Shown here: piece by piece, positions 1 to 8,294 of the stretch
Position numbering within the stretch: the stretch's first letter is position 1
Layout: each line of letters begins with the position of its first letter
Translations under genes and position numbers: made by a program
Origin: an uncultured Mollicutes bacterium
Lineage (GTDB): Bacteria > Bacillota_I > Bacilli_A > Acholeplasmatales > Anaeroplasmataceae
Assembly (NCBI GenBank): GCA_947174785.1
Contig: CAMWKG010000002.1
Location: 1 to 64,000, forward strand
Direction: 5' to 3'
DNA: 64,000 nt
Notes under the pieces: model-generated
Database searches by the model: none
What the model was told of the DNA's origin: nothing
The model's input: the letters and a program-made list of their open reading frames with translations, nothing else

Positions 1-67
1 GAATATAGCAATGCAAACAGCCATCACTACATTTTTTACATCCTCTCCAAGGATTCCACATTGTCAT
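1..67 (-). CDS. DUF5131 (phage Gp37/Gp68-like) family protein, N-terminus only
   Basis: Only the first 22 codons lie in the window; the gene runs off the left edge. The ATG at 67 follows an AGGAGTGAG ribosome site, and the peptide begins MTMWNPWRGCKKCSDGCLHC, the hallmark opening of the DUF5131 family (WNPW-x-GC then clustered cysteines). The spaced cysteines suggest metal or Fe–S binding. Family members are common on phages and mobile elements; the biochemical role is not settled. The identification rests on this short but distinctive motif. Confidence 0.75.
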   Translation of the reverse strand, partial: MTMWNPWRGCKKCSDGCLHCYI

Positions 68-87
68 AGTATCTCACTCCTAGAATC

Positions 88-168
88 TTAATATTCATAA
101 TTGTAAGGCATATTCGCACCTACAACATCTTCTATTTTATCATAAAAGAAATTTACTTGAAATATATT
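88..168 (-). pseudogene. C-terminal fragment of an unidentified gene
   Basis: A 26-codon open stretch ends in YNYEY-stop just upstream of the DUF5131 start. No start codon or ribosome site is visible, and an in-frame stop precedes it, so it looks like the tail of a lost gene. A similar but frameshifted copy of its last codons lies on the same strand around 2690–2725. Low confidence that it was ever more than this. Confidence 0.3.
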
Positions 169-205
169 TTACATAAATTTCAAAGTAGTAAAAGCAAAAG
201 AAAAT

Positions 206-244
206 GCCCTTAACGAATTACTTGAAGGTTAATACATTAAGGGC
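206..244 (-). terminator. Terminator after the secreted caspase-like peptidase
   Basis: Inverted repeat GCCCTTAA/TTAAGGGC (206–213 with 237–244). On the minus strand it is followed by a T-rich tract. It lies 26 nt beyond the peptidase stop codon. Confidence 0.65.
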
Positions 245-269
245 TTAAATCAATCAATTATAAAAATTT

Positions 270-1772
270 TCAGATTTCATTTATAGTAGAATAATCTATT
301 ATAAGACCTGTAGCTAAATTTACGCAGTTAGCTTCTTCAATTATTTGATTACCTTTTTTATAATTACCGATAATAATTAGAACTGGGACCATTACATTAT
401 CAATTGAATAATAAACTATATTTCTTAAAGTTTCTTCTTCGAGGATATATATCTCATCCCCAACTGTTTTTTGATTAGGCAAGATATAATTCAAATGTTT
501 TGCATTAATATTTAAAGTAGAAAAGATATCTTTTCTATAATCCTCTATTTCAACTATACATCCATTTTCGTATGCTACATCAATAAAACTATTTGTTAAA
601 TAGCCATTAATTTTTTTATAATATCTTCCTTTAGTATCATCTAGAGAAATATATTCATAATCATCACCTAAATTGTCAATGATAGATAAATTTGAATTTC
701 TCATACTAAATGATGATATTGTTGGAGAACTATCAGTAACTCTCATTTCTTCATTACCAAAAATGACATATTTTTTTCCGTTATCCCAAGGCCAAAGAAG
801 CCCTTCTGCCCCATATTTTGCTGCTTCTTTTACTGTAGCTCCTGAAGCTAGCTTTGTAAAAAAGCGATTTGTAAATGTTTTTGATGAGGAAAATTCAACG
901 GCTTCACTAAAACCTACAGCAGATTGTGCTCCATGACGAACTGAAAATTCAGCAATAGAAATATTTCCTGGGTTTGTAGAATTAGCAGAATAGCATGCTG
1001 CCCACATTGCAACTTTAGTTTTTTTCATATTTAAAAAACGATCATTGGTTGTAATTCCTCCTGTATGGAAAGAAACACCGAAACCCTTATTATCTTCATC
1101 ATTCTTATACCCATGACCAGTAAAAAACATAATCTCACTATTAATTCTTGCCAGATCACGATCATCATTTGCAAATGCTTCCCAAGAACTTCCATTTTCA
1201 TACTTTATAGATTCAAATATAGATTTGAAAGCATTATAAGGAATCTTTAAATCAGAGATTGTGCTATGCCCATGACCGTCATCATATCCGAACATAGAAA
1301 ATCTTTGTTTTCTAAGTTGTAATGTAAATGAGCCTGATGTGCTTGATGAAAAGAATTTAGTGGAAATATATACTGGTTTCCCTTGAAGTCCTTTAAACTC
1401 CACTTTTGCATTTAAGTTACCGCATGAATCGTCATTGATTATGGTCCCTGTTGCAGTATTTTCAACTCTCAATTTCGTATCATAATCACCAATAGTTTCT
1501 ACTACAAAATAGAAATCTGCTTCAGGTGTATATGTGAAATATGCTATTTCACCACTATTTAAGGTAACATCATTTTTCACATTCAAATAAATTCTAGTAT
1601 AATTTGTACCATTGTCGCTAATAATCTCATAAGATAAATCACTATTAGTCATAAACTCATTTTCTTTAAAAAAATCCCCACATTCCGAAGCTGAAACACT
1701 TATGCTAAAAAGATTAATTGAAAACAAAGATAATACTACTAATATTAAAGATAATTTTACAATTTTTTTCAT
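270..1772 (-). CDS. Secreted caspase-like (clan CD / CHAT-like) cysteine peptidase
   Basis: A 500-residue exported protein. Residues 1–29 form a Sec signal peptide ending near SVSASE. A β-rich N-terminal part (about 30–155) precedes a caspase-fold domain with the clan CD pair: His220 in FFTGHG and Cys260 in WAACYSAN. The region continues to about 340. A C-terminal β-rich part (about 345–500) has no assigned function. The ATG has an AGGAGA site and overlaps the TGA of the upstream XRE regulator by 4 nt, so the two are translationally coupled. The dyad is seen directly; secreted protease activity and any target are inference. A gingipain-type C25 relative is an alternative within the same clan. 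Confidence 0.75.
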   Translation of the reverse strand: MKKIVKLSLILVVLSLFSINLFSISVSASECGDFFKENEFMTNSDLSYEIISDNGTNYTRIYLNVKNDVTLNSGEIAYFTYTPEADFYFVVETIGDYDTKLRVENTATGTIINDDSCGNLNAKVEFKGLQGKPVYISTKFFSSSTSGSFTLQLRKQRFSMFGYDDGHGHSTISDLKIPYNAFKSIFESIKYENGSSWEAFANDDRDLARINSEIMFFTGHGYKNDEDNKGFGVSFHTGGITTNDRFLNMKKTKVAMWAACYSANSTNPGNISIAEFSVRHGAQSAVGFSEAVEFSSSKTFTNRFFTKLASGATVKEAAKYGAEGLLWPWDNGKKYVIFGNEEMRVTDSSPTISSFSMRNSNLSIIDNLGDDYEYISLDDTKGRYYKKINGYLTNSFIDVAYENGCIVEIEDYRKDIFSTLNINAKHLNYILPNQKTVGDEIYILEEETLRNIVYYSIDNVMVPVLIIIGNYKKGNQIIEEANCVNLATGLIIDYSTINEI

Positions 1773-2419
1773 ATACTTTCTCCTATAAATCCTTGAACTA
1801 ATTTATACATTGAATAATTAACTGGCTCGTAGTAAAATGCCGTTGCACCATCATCAAGATAAAATTGATTAATTCTATATGTTTTTGCTTTAAAATAAAT
1901 CATTATATCAAATGAGGATGACGTCTTTTTGATAAATAAATGCTTAGGGATAACACTAATATTTAATATTTTATTGAACAACTGCATTTGCTCATTTTCA
2001 TCAAATGTAAAAATTTTACCATCATAATTTAAAACTTCAATTCTATCAAACGTGGAAATGTCTTCTTTTACATAACTTGATAAATCTCTAGGGTGATAAA
2101 TAATACCTAAGGCGATTGCAGAAACTATTACTAACGATAAAATTGCTATTAATATAATGACAATTCTTTTTAATAGTGAGATTTTCTTAGTATCAAGCAT
2201 CCTAATCATCTCAAGTTGCTTTTCACTTAAAAGTTCATCAATACTTAAATCAAATAATTCAGAAATTTGTTGTAAAGTTTCAATGTTGGGAAATCCTCGA
2301 TTTTGTTCCCATTTCACAATAGTTCTTCGTGATACAAATAATTTCTTTGCCAAATCTTTCTGAGTTAAATTTTTAGATTGTCGCAAATGCTTTAACTTTT
2401 CACTAAATAAATTCATCAT
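1769..2419 (-). CDS. Membrane-anchored XRE-family transcriptional regulator
   Basis: About 216 residues. An N-terminal HTH_3 domain (LRQSKNLTQKDLAKKLFVS, about residues 10–65) is followed by one strong transmembrane helix (about 85–108) and an extracytoplasmic tail of about 105 residues. Such an arrangement suits one-component sensing across the membrane. The ATG at 2419 is preferred because AAGG lies 9 nt upstream; the ATG at 2428 sits directly against that site. It is coupled to the secreted peptidase by an ATGA overlap, which suggests it controls that gene, perhaps in response to an external signal. The tail has no family I recognise. Confidence 0.75.
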   Translation of the reverse strand: MMNLFSEKLKHLRQSKNLTQKDLAKKLFVSRRTIVKWEQNRGFPNIETLQQISELFDLSIDELLSEKQLEMIRMLDTKKISLLKRIVIILIAILSLVIVSAIALGIIYHPRDLSSYVKEDISTFDRIEVLNYDGKIFTFDENEQMQLFNKILNISVIPKHLFIKKTSSSFDIMIYFKAKTYRINQFYLDDGATAFYYEPVNYSMYKLVQGFIGESI

Positions 2420-2787
2420 ATCACTCATCCTTTTATCAAAAAAACTAAAAACGCTTTAACATTATAATTTTATCATTCAAAATCCATTTTAGAAACATTT
2501 ATTTAATCTTTTGTATGATTCTTTTCGTAGCACTCCTTCAAGAAAGGAGAATTAGTTTATAAGAATATTAAAAATGTTGGATTAGATTTTCTAGCGTTTA
2601 GAGACTTTGGCTTCTATTCTGAAAATTTTTGTTTGACTTTCTGTATTTATCGCCATATCATTTCATTCCTAGTAGTTTGGATTTCATAATTGTAAAAGGC
2701 ATACTCCTACCTGAAAAATGCGTATTCACATAATTTTTATATCACATTTCAAATATAAAAGCAATAATTCTAAAATAAAAAAGCGTA
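2420..2787. other. Intergenic region with gene debris
   Basis: No convincing gene. A TATAAT-like hexamer near 2461–2466 on the minus strand could serve the XRE–peptidase operon, though no good −35 is seen. Around 2680–2730 the minus strand resembles the sequence upstream of the DUF5131 gene at 70–125, including the shared block ACAATTATGAA, but is frameshifted. A short minus-strand reading frame beginning MAINTESQTK stops after 21 codons. I read this as remnants of a second copy of the element at the left edge. Confidence 0.35.
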
Positions 2788-2817
2788 TTGAAAACACTCT
2801 CGTTATATGATTATAAT
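2788..2817 (+). promoter_or_regulatory. Promoter of the small membrane toxin mRNA
   Basis: TTGAAA (2788–2793), 18-bp spacer, TATAAT (2812–2817). Transcription should begin near 2824, giving a leader of about 115 nt before the small toxin reading frame. Confidence 0.7.
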
Positions 2818-2938
2818 AGAGTTGGTCGAAAGACTACAAGGTTATGCCTTGGGCAAGGCTAGGGAAAACGTTCTATCTAAATCGTGCAAATTGTTTGTGA
2901 CAGTTTTGTTGCACAACAAGAAATGAGGTGAGGATAGA

Positions 2939-3109
2939 ATGAGTTTGATCTTTACTATTGTTGTTGCAATTTTGAATTTTATAGCAGCCATTATAGAATG
3001 GGTTTCTATTGAAAGAGAAATTAAACTTCAGTATTTGATTCTTTCTTCAAAAAAGAAAGAATCAAGTAAAAAGAAAAGAACTACCCGATGCCGCCAAGCT
3101 AAAAGGTAG
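2939..3109 (+). CDS. Putative type I toxin, small membrane peptide
   Basis: A 56-residue peptide: ATG at 2939 behind GAGGTGAGG, a hydrophobic helix at residues 2–24, then a very basic tail (KKKESSKKKRTTRCRQAKR). Size, one membrane span and lysine/arginine-rich end match holin-like or Fst/TxpA-type toxins of type I systems. The stop codon lies inside hairpin 3078–3112. Its mRNA carries short elements at 2836–2844 and 2870–2879 that recur inverted at 3140–3149 and 3154–3162, so they would sit as direct repeats near the 5' end of the opposing RNA. That is the layout of the pAD1 par locus. No sequence match to a named toxin is claimed. Confidence 0.6.
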   Translation: MSLIFTIVVAILNFIAAIIEWVSIEREIKLQYLILSSKKKESSKKKRTTRCRQAKR

Positions 3110-3182
3110 TTCAAATCTCAATTTTGTTTAAAACAATACTAGATAGAACTACCTAACCTTGTTTTTTTATTTTGCTTCTTAC
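3068..3182 (-). ncRNA. Putative antisense RNA antitoxin of the type I locus
   Basis: A consensus minus-strand promoter at 3189–3217 would start an RNA near 3182. It reads through ACAAGGTTA and GTTCTATCTA blocks, which are also present in the 5' leader of the toxin mRNA, and ends at a hairpin GAACTACC/GGTAGTTC (3078–3112) followed by a T-rich tract. The RNA would be about 110 nt, overlap the 3' end of the toxin message, and carry leader-complementary segments. Existence and function are inferred from promoter, terminator and repeats. Confidence 0.55.
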
Positions 3183-3188
3183 ATCTAT

Positions 3189-3217
3189 ATTTTATGCTAA
3201 GAAAAATGATTTGTCAA
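3189..3217 (-). promoter_or_regulatory. Promoter of the antisense RNA
   Basis: TTGACA (3217–3212), 17-bp spacer, TAAAAT (3194–3189) on the minus strand. It is a near-perfect vegetative promoter with no protein gene immediately downstream, pointing back toward the small toxin gene. Confidence 0.7.
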
Positions 3218-3230
3218 TATTATTTTACGC

Positions 3231-4121
3231 TTAGAATTTTTCTTTGATAATAGTATAAAAATCCGTCTTATGCTCTACATCTTTTTTAAATGCATTAAAG
3301 ACAGCCATAGTTACATAAGAGTCATTAAAAGCATCATGAACCTGTATCTCATCATTTTTATAATATGTCTGATATAATTTAAATAAACCAGGTTCATTTT
3401 TTAAATGATAGTACGTTTGAATCAATTTACAAAGATTTACATATCTAATTCTATCACTCAAATTTTCTACTTCATGAATTTCAAAGGAATCATTTAAAAT
3501 CAACTTGTCATTCTTTCCAAAAATTAAAATACTTGGTTGATATTTTAAAACTAGCATTTTAAATTCTTCATAAAATTCATTATAAGGGATAGCCTTTTGA
3601 TGGAATTCTTCTCTAGTTAACTTCAAAAAATCTAATGTTCTATTACTGATATCCTTATGAATTTTAGGTTGAATGTAGTTGTTATAACGAGAGATTTCAT
3701 TTCCCTGACCATTTACTAAAACATAGCCAGCTTGGATTATCTCCATTCTATACCCTTTTCCTGAAAAATTATAGGATGGCATAGTCATTTCTAAATCCAA
3801 AAACATAATATTCCCTAAGCTATTTAAGAAATCAGCTAATGAACTATTTAATTCGCTTTTATCATAATATAATATTTTTTGGAACATATTAAAGCGATAG
3901 ATTTGATGAACATAGTTCACAAAAAAGGAGGCAATACCATTTTTTGTAAAGCTCTTCTCATCATCATAGTCTAAATCAATGTAGGTGCCTGGATATAAGT
4001 ATCTTCTAAATTGACTAAACTGACCACTTTGAAAATGCAAATACAAAATTCGGTTATATGTCTTTATTTCAATTAGTCTATATTTATTTTGTGTCTTATA
4101 AATTCTACCAATAATGCGCAT
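3231..4121 (-). CDS. DEDDh 3'-5' exonuclease (ExoIII-domain, KapD/Eri-1-like)
   Basis: A 296-residue protein. An N-terminal β-rich region of about 85 residues, possibly OB-like, precedes an exonuclease domain with the four acidic ligands in order: Asp109 and Glu111 in FLDLEM, Asp205 in FGKND, and His262/Asp267 in HDAFND. The spacing fits the DEDDh class (DnaQ/KapD-like) acting on RNA or DNA ends with two metal ions. It lies 1 nt after the O-methyltransferase and is probably the last gene of the alaS–ruvX–DUF1292 operon. The substrate cannot be told from sequence. Confidence 0.8.
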   Translation of the reverse strand: MRIIGRIYKTQNKYRLIEIKTYNRILYLHFQSGQFSQFRRYLYPGTYIDLDYDDEKSFTKNGIASFFVNYVHQIYRFNMFQKILYYDKSELNSSLADFLNSLGNIMFLDLEMTMPSYNFSGKGYRMEIIQAGYVLVNGQGNEISRYNNYIQPKIHKDISNRTLDFLKLTREEFHQKAIPYNEFYEEFKMLVLKYQPSILIFGKNDKLILNDSFEIHEVENLSDRIRYVNLCKLIQTYYHLKNEPGLFKLYQTYYKNDEIQVHDAFNDSYVTMAVFNAFKKDVEHKTDFYTIIKEKF

Positions 4122-4122
4122 A

Positions 4123-4746
4123 CTAATCCTTCTTTACTGAGATGGCAACACCATCACCAAGTTCAAATATAGTTGTGTCATAATTCAGATTTTTCAATAG
4201 ATATTCCTGATATCCAGCAAGTTTACGAATAAGCCCTCTTACAGATCTAGATTGTGCTTCATAGTCCTGCGTATTTACAAGTCCATGAAAGCTCATATTG
4301 TCAGAAACCACGATTCCATGTGTTGATAACAATGGAGTATAAAGTTCAAAAAACTTTTGATATTGAGCCTTGGCTGCATCAATGAAAATCAAATCAAAAG
4401 AGGTATCTTTGACAAAATCAAAAGCCTCTAAGGCATCACACTCAATCAAACGAATCTGCTTTTCATATCCTGAACGTTGAATCGTGTTTTTAGCTATCTC
4501 CACCATTTCATGATTTCTTTCAATGGTAGTAATTTGACTCCCACAAACTCTTGCCATACGGATTGCAGAATAGCCAATTGCTGTACCTATTTCTAAGATA
4601 TGCTTCGGCTTTGAAATTCGGATAATTTGTTCTAATAAAGCTAAGCCTTCATCCACTATAATTGGAACATGATGTTCTTTTGCGTAAGCCTTAAGCTCAA
4701 TATCTAAATCTGTCCAAACTAAAGAATTATTCGCCACAGCTTCCAT
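4123..4746 (-). CDS. SAM-dependent O-methyltransferase (YrrM-like)
   Basis: About 207 residues of class I methyltransferase fold. Motif I is EIGTAIGYSAIRMA, the acidic residue ending strand β2 is in TTIERN, and FIDAAKAQY gives the metal-binding Asp of the cation-dependent O-methyltransferase (COMT/YrrM) family; SDNMSFHG follows. The ATG at 4746 is chosen because upstream codons would run through the DUF1292 gene; even so the two overlap by 20 nt, so coupling is likely. In many Bacilli yrrM follows the alaS–yrrK–yrzB block, as here. The YrrM-type enzyme has been linked to tRNA wobble-uridine methylation in Bacillus; that role is plausible but not shown. Confidence 0.8.
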   Translation of the reverse strand: MEAVANNSLVWTDLDIELKAYAKEHHVPIIVDEGLALLEQIIRISKPKHILEIGTAIGYSAIRMARVCGSQITTIERNHEMVEIAKNTIQRSGYEKQIRLIECDALEAFDFVKDTSFDLIFIDAAKAQYQKFFELYTPLLSTHGIVVSDNMSFHGLVNTQDYEAQSRSVRGLIRKLAGYQEYLLKNLNYDTTIFELGDGVAISVKKD

Positions 4747-5059
4747 CACAGTCACAATCATCTGTTCCACAGCCACTGCAACCTCCACAATTTCCACTAC
4801 AGCCCTCAGCTTTATCACTGCTATAATAGTCGTTAACAAGCTCTTCTAGCATATTCCATTCTTCCTCTGTTTCAATTCCGTGTAGTGCACCTTTGCCATC
4901 GCTTTCTTCTTCATAGCTAGCTGCTGAAAGCTGCTCTTCTCCACGTGGCTGAAAAATAACATAATCCTTGTTAAATTGTTCACTATGATATGTAAATAGG
5001 ATATCACAAGTAACCTGCTTGCCATCCTCCATAGTTAAAACCAATGTACGATCTTCCAT
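4727..5059 (-). CDS. DUF1292 (YrzB-like) protein with a cysteine-rich tail
   Basis: A 110-residue protein. Residues 1–80 match the DUF1292 pattern (LVLTMEDGKQVTCDILFTY, then DYVIFQP and a W-containing C-terminal helix). The function of the family is unknown; it is nearly always found between ruvX and downstream genes of this block. The odd part is the last 25 residues, which hold nine cysteines in glycine-rich pairs (CSGNCGGCSGCG and so on), suggesting metal binding. The tail overlaps the start of the methyltransferase gene. Confidence 0.8.
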   Translation of the reverse strand: MEDRTLVLTMEDGKQVTCDILFTYHSEQFNKDYVIFQPRGEEQLSAASYEEESDGKGALHGIETEEEWNMLEELVNDYYSSDKAEGCSGNCGGCSGCGTDDCDCDGSCGE

Positions 5060-5073
5060 TCTAATTCTCCTTT

Positions 5074-5493
5074 TTAAAAACTCAATTTATCTAAATAATT
5101 TTGTAAAATGACAACAGCCGCCATTTCATCTTTTTTCTTTTTTCTGTCTTCTCTTCTGACATTTCCAGAAATCATTGCTTTATCTACTAAGACTGTAGTT
5201 AAACGCTCATCTTCTAGTATAACCTTCAAATTGCCTTTTTCTTCAAGCATAGCCTTAAAATCATAAGAAATTTGAGCACGAATTCCTTGATCTCCATTCA
5301 TATGCTTAGGTAAGCCTAAGACAACTGTAGTAATCTTTTCCTTTTGACATAAGCTACAGATATAATCTGCTGCAGATGAATAATCATCATCTGAAAAACG
5401 AAAGGTTTCTAAAGCCCTTGCTAAAAACCCTAGTTCATCAGAAATAGCAATACCTAAGGTTCTACTTCCTAAATCTAATCCTATGACTTTCAT
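5074..5493 (-). CDS. ruvX: Putative pre-16S rRNA nuclease / Holliday junction resolvase-like RuvX
   Basis: A 139-residue RNase H-fold protein of the YqgF family. MKVIGLDLGSRTLGIA carries the first catalytic Asp, VLGLPKHMNG and LEDERLTT the other conserved blocks with the acidic residues. It is implicated in processing the 5' end of 16S rRNA. The ATG at 5493 overlaps the alaS stop (ATGA) with AAGGA 9 nt upstream, better than the in-frame TTG at 5499. Translational coupling to alaS is the usual Firmicute arrangement. Confidence 0.88.
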   Translation of the reverse strand: MKVIGLDLGSRTLGIAISDELGFLARALETFRFSDDDYSSAADYICSLCQKEKITTVVLGLPKHMNGDQGIRAQISYDFKAMLEEKGNLKVILEDERLTTVLVDKAMISGNVRREDRKKKKDEMAAVVILQNYLDKLSF

Positions 5494-8096
5494 CTGCAAA
5501 GTTCCTTAGCTTTTGCGATTGCAGCATCCACTTTAGAGGAGTCCTTACCACCAGCTTGAGCAAGGTCCTTCTTACCTCCACCGCCTCCTTGGCAAAGCTT
5601 TGCTGCCTCCTTAACTAGCATAGATGCATCTAAAGCTTTTGTTGCACAAACAAAAGTTACTTTATCTCCATCCACACTCGCAAAGAAAACCACATCTAAA
5701 TTTTTATTATTTCTTAAAGCACAAGCCATATCCTTTAATAAAGTAGAATCCATTGCATCTACCTTAGCAAATAGCTTACCATCTTCTATACTACTATCAA
5801 AACGATTTAAATCTGATAAAGCACTTTGACTCTTCTTTGCTGTATATTCCTTTTCTAAAGCCTTCAAGGCAGCCTGAGCTTTGGCAAGTTCATTTCTCAT
5901 CGCTAAAATATAGCGATAGCCTACTACCTCTGGTTCTTTAAAGCTATAGCTGTAGCTTAGGATGATTCCTTCAGAAGCAGAGCTTTTCAAAAGATCATTT
6001 GCCTTGTTTAAGATTGCCTCAATAGATTTAGAAACATTATCTGTTGATGCCTTTACATACTCCATAGCATTCTTAGAGGTTGCAGCAGTCACTCTGAATA
6101 TTCCACTACCAATAGACTCTAAGGAATAGATGGCGAAGCTTTCTACCTGTGAAGTATTTTCTACATGGGTACCTGCACAGAATTCTTTAGAAATCCCCAT
6201 ATCAACTACACGAACCATAGAGCCATACTTTTCACCAAATAGAGCCATAGCTCCTAATTCTTTAGCCTCTTCAATTGGTAATACCTTTGTGTCTACCTTA
6301 TGAGCTTCACTGATATAACGATTTACCAAATCCTCTACTGCTAAGATTTGTTCATCTGTTAAAGCATTATAATTATTAAAATCAAAACGACAATAGCTTG
6401 CACAAACCTGTGAGCCCTGCTGATGTACATGATTTCCTAAAATCTTCTGTAAAGCTGCCTGAAGTAAATGTGCACTAGAATGATTCTTTCTAGTTAAATC
6501 ACGATTGTTCTTATCTACAACTACATTTACTACATCTCCAACCTGAAATGGATTTTCAGCTAAAATATGTAAATGCTGTCCATTAGGCATTTTTATAACA
6601 TCCACTACTTGAATGTCATTTATGGTCCCCTTATCACAAAGCTGTCCACCAGAGAATGCATAAAATGGTGTTTCATCTAAAACTATACCCTCATCAAATA
6701 CACCAATCACCTTAGCCTTTTGACTCAAAGCTTCGTAGCCTGTAAAAGTAGATGGTTCTTTAAAATTTAGGTATGCCTCATTTTGTCCACCCATAGAATT
6801 TTCATCCTTACGAGCATTTCTAGCACGATTTTTTTGTTCTAAAAGACAAGCATTAAATCCTTCTTCATCTACAGTCAAATTCTTTTCTAAAGCATATTCC
6901 TTTGTAAGCTCAATAGGAAAACCATAGGTATCATATAGTGTAAAAGCATCAATACCAGAAATCACTTTATCCGCCTTTGCGGCAATTGCCTCAAAACGTT
7001 TTTCACCAGAAGCTAAAGTTGCCAAGAATTTTTCTTCCTCTGAAGAAATAATCTTCTTTATAATTGCAGCCTTTTCATGAAGATAAGGATAGTATGGATC
7101 CATTATGGAAATGACTACATCCACTAACTCTGCCATAAATGGTTTTTCAATACCTAAGGATTTTGCATATTTAGATGCTCTTCTCAAAACTCTTCTTAAA
7201 ACATAGCCTCTTCCCTCATTGGACATCACAGCTCCATCAGCTACCGCAAATGTAACAGTTCTTACATGGTCAGCAATGACTCTAAAGGCTCTTTGATCCT
7301 TATAGGTAACTCCACTGATTTCTTCAGTTTTGGCAATGATAGGACGGAACAAATCAGTATCATAGTTTGTATCTGCCCCTTGCATAACAGAGCATAATCT
7401 TTCAAGTCCCCAGCCTGTGTCTATATTCTTAGAAGGTAGTTCCTTATAATCCTTACGATCTACACCTTCTTTAGAGCTATATTGTGAAAATACGATATTA
7501 CCAATTTCAATAAAGCGGTCATTGTCGATATCATTAGCGATAAGTTCTTTTCCGCGCTTATCATATTTTTCTCCTCTATCAAAGAACATTTCAGTGTCAG
7601 GACCACATGGTCCTTCTCCTATTTCCCAGAAATTTCCAGCCAAAGGGATTAAATGCTCTTCACTAATTCCTTGCTTCAACCATAAGCTTTTGGCTTCTTT
7701 ATCCTCTGGATAGTAAGTAATAAATATCTTATCTTTGTCAAAATCAAACCATTCTTTACTAAATAGGAGTTCATATGCATAGGCAATGGCTTCCTTTTTA
7801 AAATAGTCTCCAATAGAAAAATTACCTAACATCTCAAAGAAGGTATGATGATATGTGTCTCCAACATTTTCAATATCATTTGTACGAATACACTTCTGTG
7901 CATTTGTAATTCTTGGACACTCAGGAACAACTGTTCCATCAAAATATTTCTTTAATGGTGTTACACCTGCATTTGTCCATAATAGAGTTGGATCATCATG
8001 TGGTACTAAGGATGCAGAAGGTTCTACCTTATGTCCTTTAGACTGATAAAAGTCTAACCACATTTGTCTAATTTCATTTGATTTTAATTTCTTCAT
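5490..8096 (-). CDS. alaS: Alanine–tRNA ligase
   Basis: An 868-residue class II synthetase, the normal length. The catalytic domain starts with MWLDFYQSKGHKVEPSASL and contains the motif 2 and 3 regions; the editing domain has its zinc site in NHSSAHLLQAAL and CAGTHVENT; the C-terminal DHHA1 domain ends with GQGGGGKKDLAQAGG-type glycine residues. It charges tRNA-Ala and clears mischarged serine or glycine. No T-box is visible upstream. It leads the operon alaS–ruvX–DUF1292–O-methyltransferase–exonuclease. Confidence 0.97.
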   Translation of the reverse strand: MKKLKSNEIRQMWLDFYQSKGHKVEPSASLVPHDDPTLLWTNAGVTPLKKYFDGTVVPECPRITNAQKCIRTNDIENVGDTYHHTFFEMLGNFSIGDYFKKEAIAYAYELLFSKEWFDFDKDKIFITYYPEDKEAKSLWLKQGISEEHLIPLAGNFWEIGEGPCGPDTEMFFDRGEKYDKRGKELIANDIDNDRFIEIGNIVFSQYSSKEGVDRKDYKELPSKNIDTGWGLERLCSVMQGADTNYDTDLFRPIIAKTEEISGVTYKDQRAFRVIADHVRTVTFAVADGAVMSNEGRGYVLRRVLRRASKYAKSLGIEKPFMAELVDVVISIMDPYYPYLHEKAAIIKKIISSEEEKFLATLASGEKRFEAIAAKADKVISGIDAFTLYDTYGFPIELTKEYALEKNLTVDEEGFNACLLEQKNRARNARKDENSMGGQNEAYLNFKEPSTFTGYEALSQKAKVIGVFDEGIVLDETPFYAFSGGQLCDKGTINDIQVVDVIKMPNGQHLHILAENPFQVGDVVNVVVDKNNRDLTRKNHSSAHLLQAALQKILGNHVHQQGSQVCASYCRFDFNNYNALTDEQILAVEDLVNRYISEAHKVDTKVLPIEEAKELGAMALFGEKYGSMVRVVDMGISKEFCAGTHVENTSQVESFAIYSLESIGSGIFRVTAATSKNAMEYVKASTDNVSKSIEAILNKANDLLKSSASEGIILSYSYSFKEPEVVGYRYILAMRNELAKAQAALKALEKEYTAKKSQSALSDLNRFDSSIEDGKLFAKVDAMDSTLLKDMACALRNNKNLDVVFFASVDGDKVTFVCATKALDASMLVKEAAKLCQGGGGGKKDLAQAGGKDSSKVDAAIAKAKELCR

Positions 8097-8142
8097 GATT
8101 TACCTCCATCATAAATAATCAAAAAATTTCTTAACGTATAAT

Positions 8143-8171
8143 ATTTTACCAAATAATGCAAGTATTATCAA
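8143..8171 (-). promoter_or_regulatory. alaS operon promoter
   Basis: TTGATA (8171–8166), 17-bp spacer, TAAAAT (8148–8143) preceded by TGG, giving an extended −10. The leader to the ATG at 8096 is about 40 nt with a GGAGG site, too short for a T-box. Confidence 0.65.
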
Positions 8172-8294
8172 GAAATAAACCTTTATTCCTTACAAAACAT
8201 TTTTAATTTTCTAAAAAAAATCTATTTTTAAGAGAAATCCCATTTTTTTAAAATCAAAGACTTTTTCTAGTATAATAAAAATAGGTGATACCCC

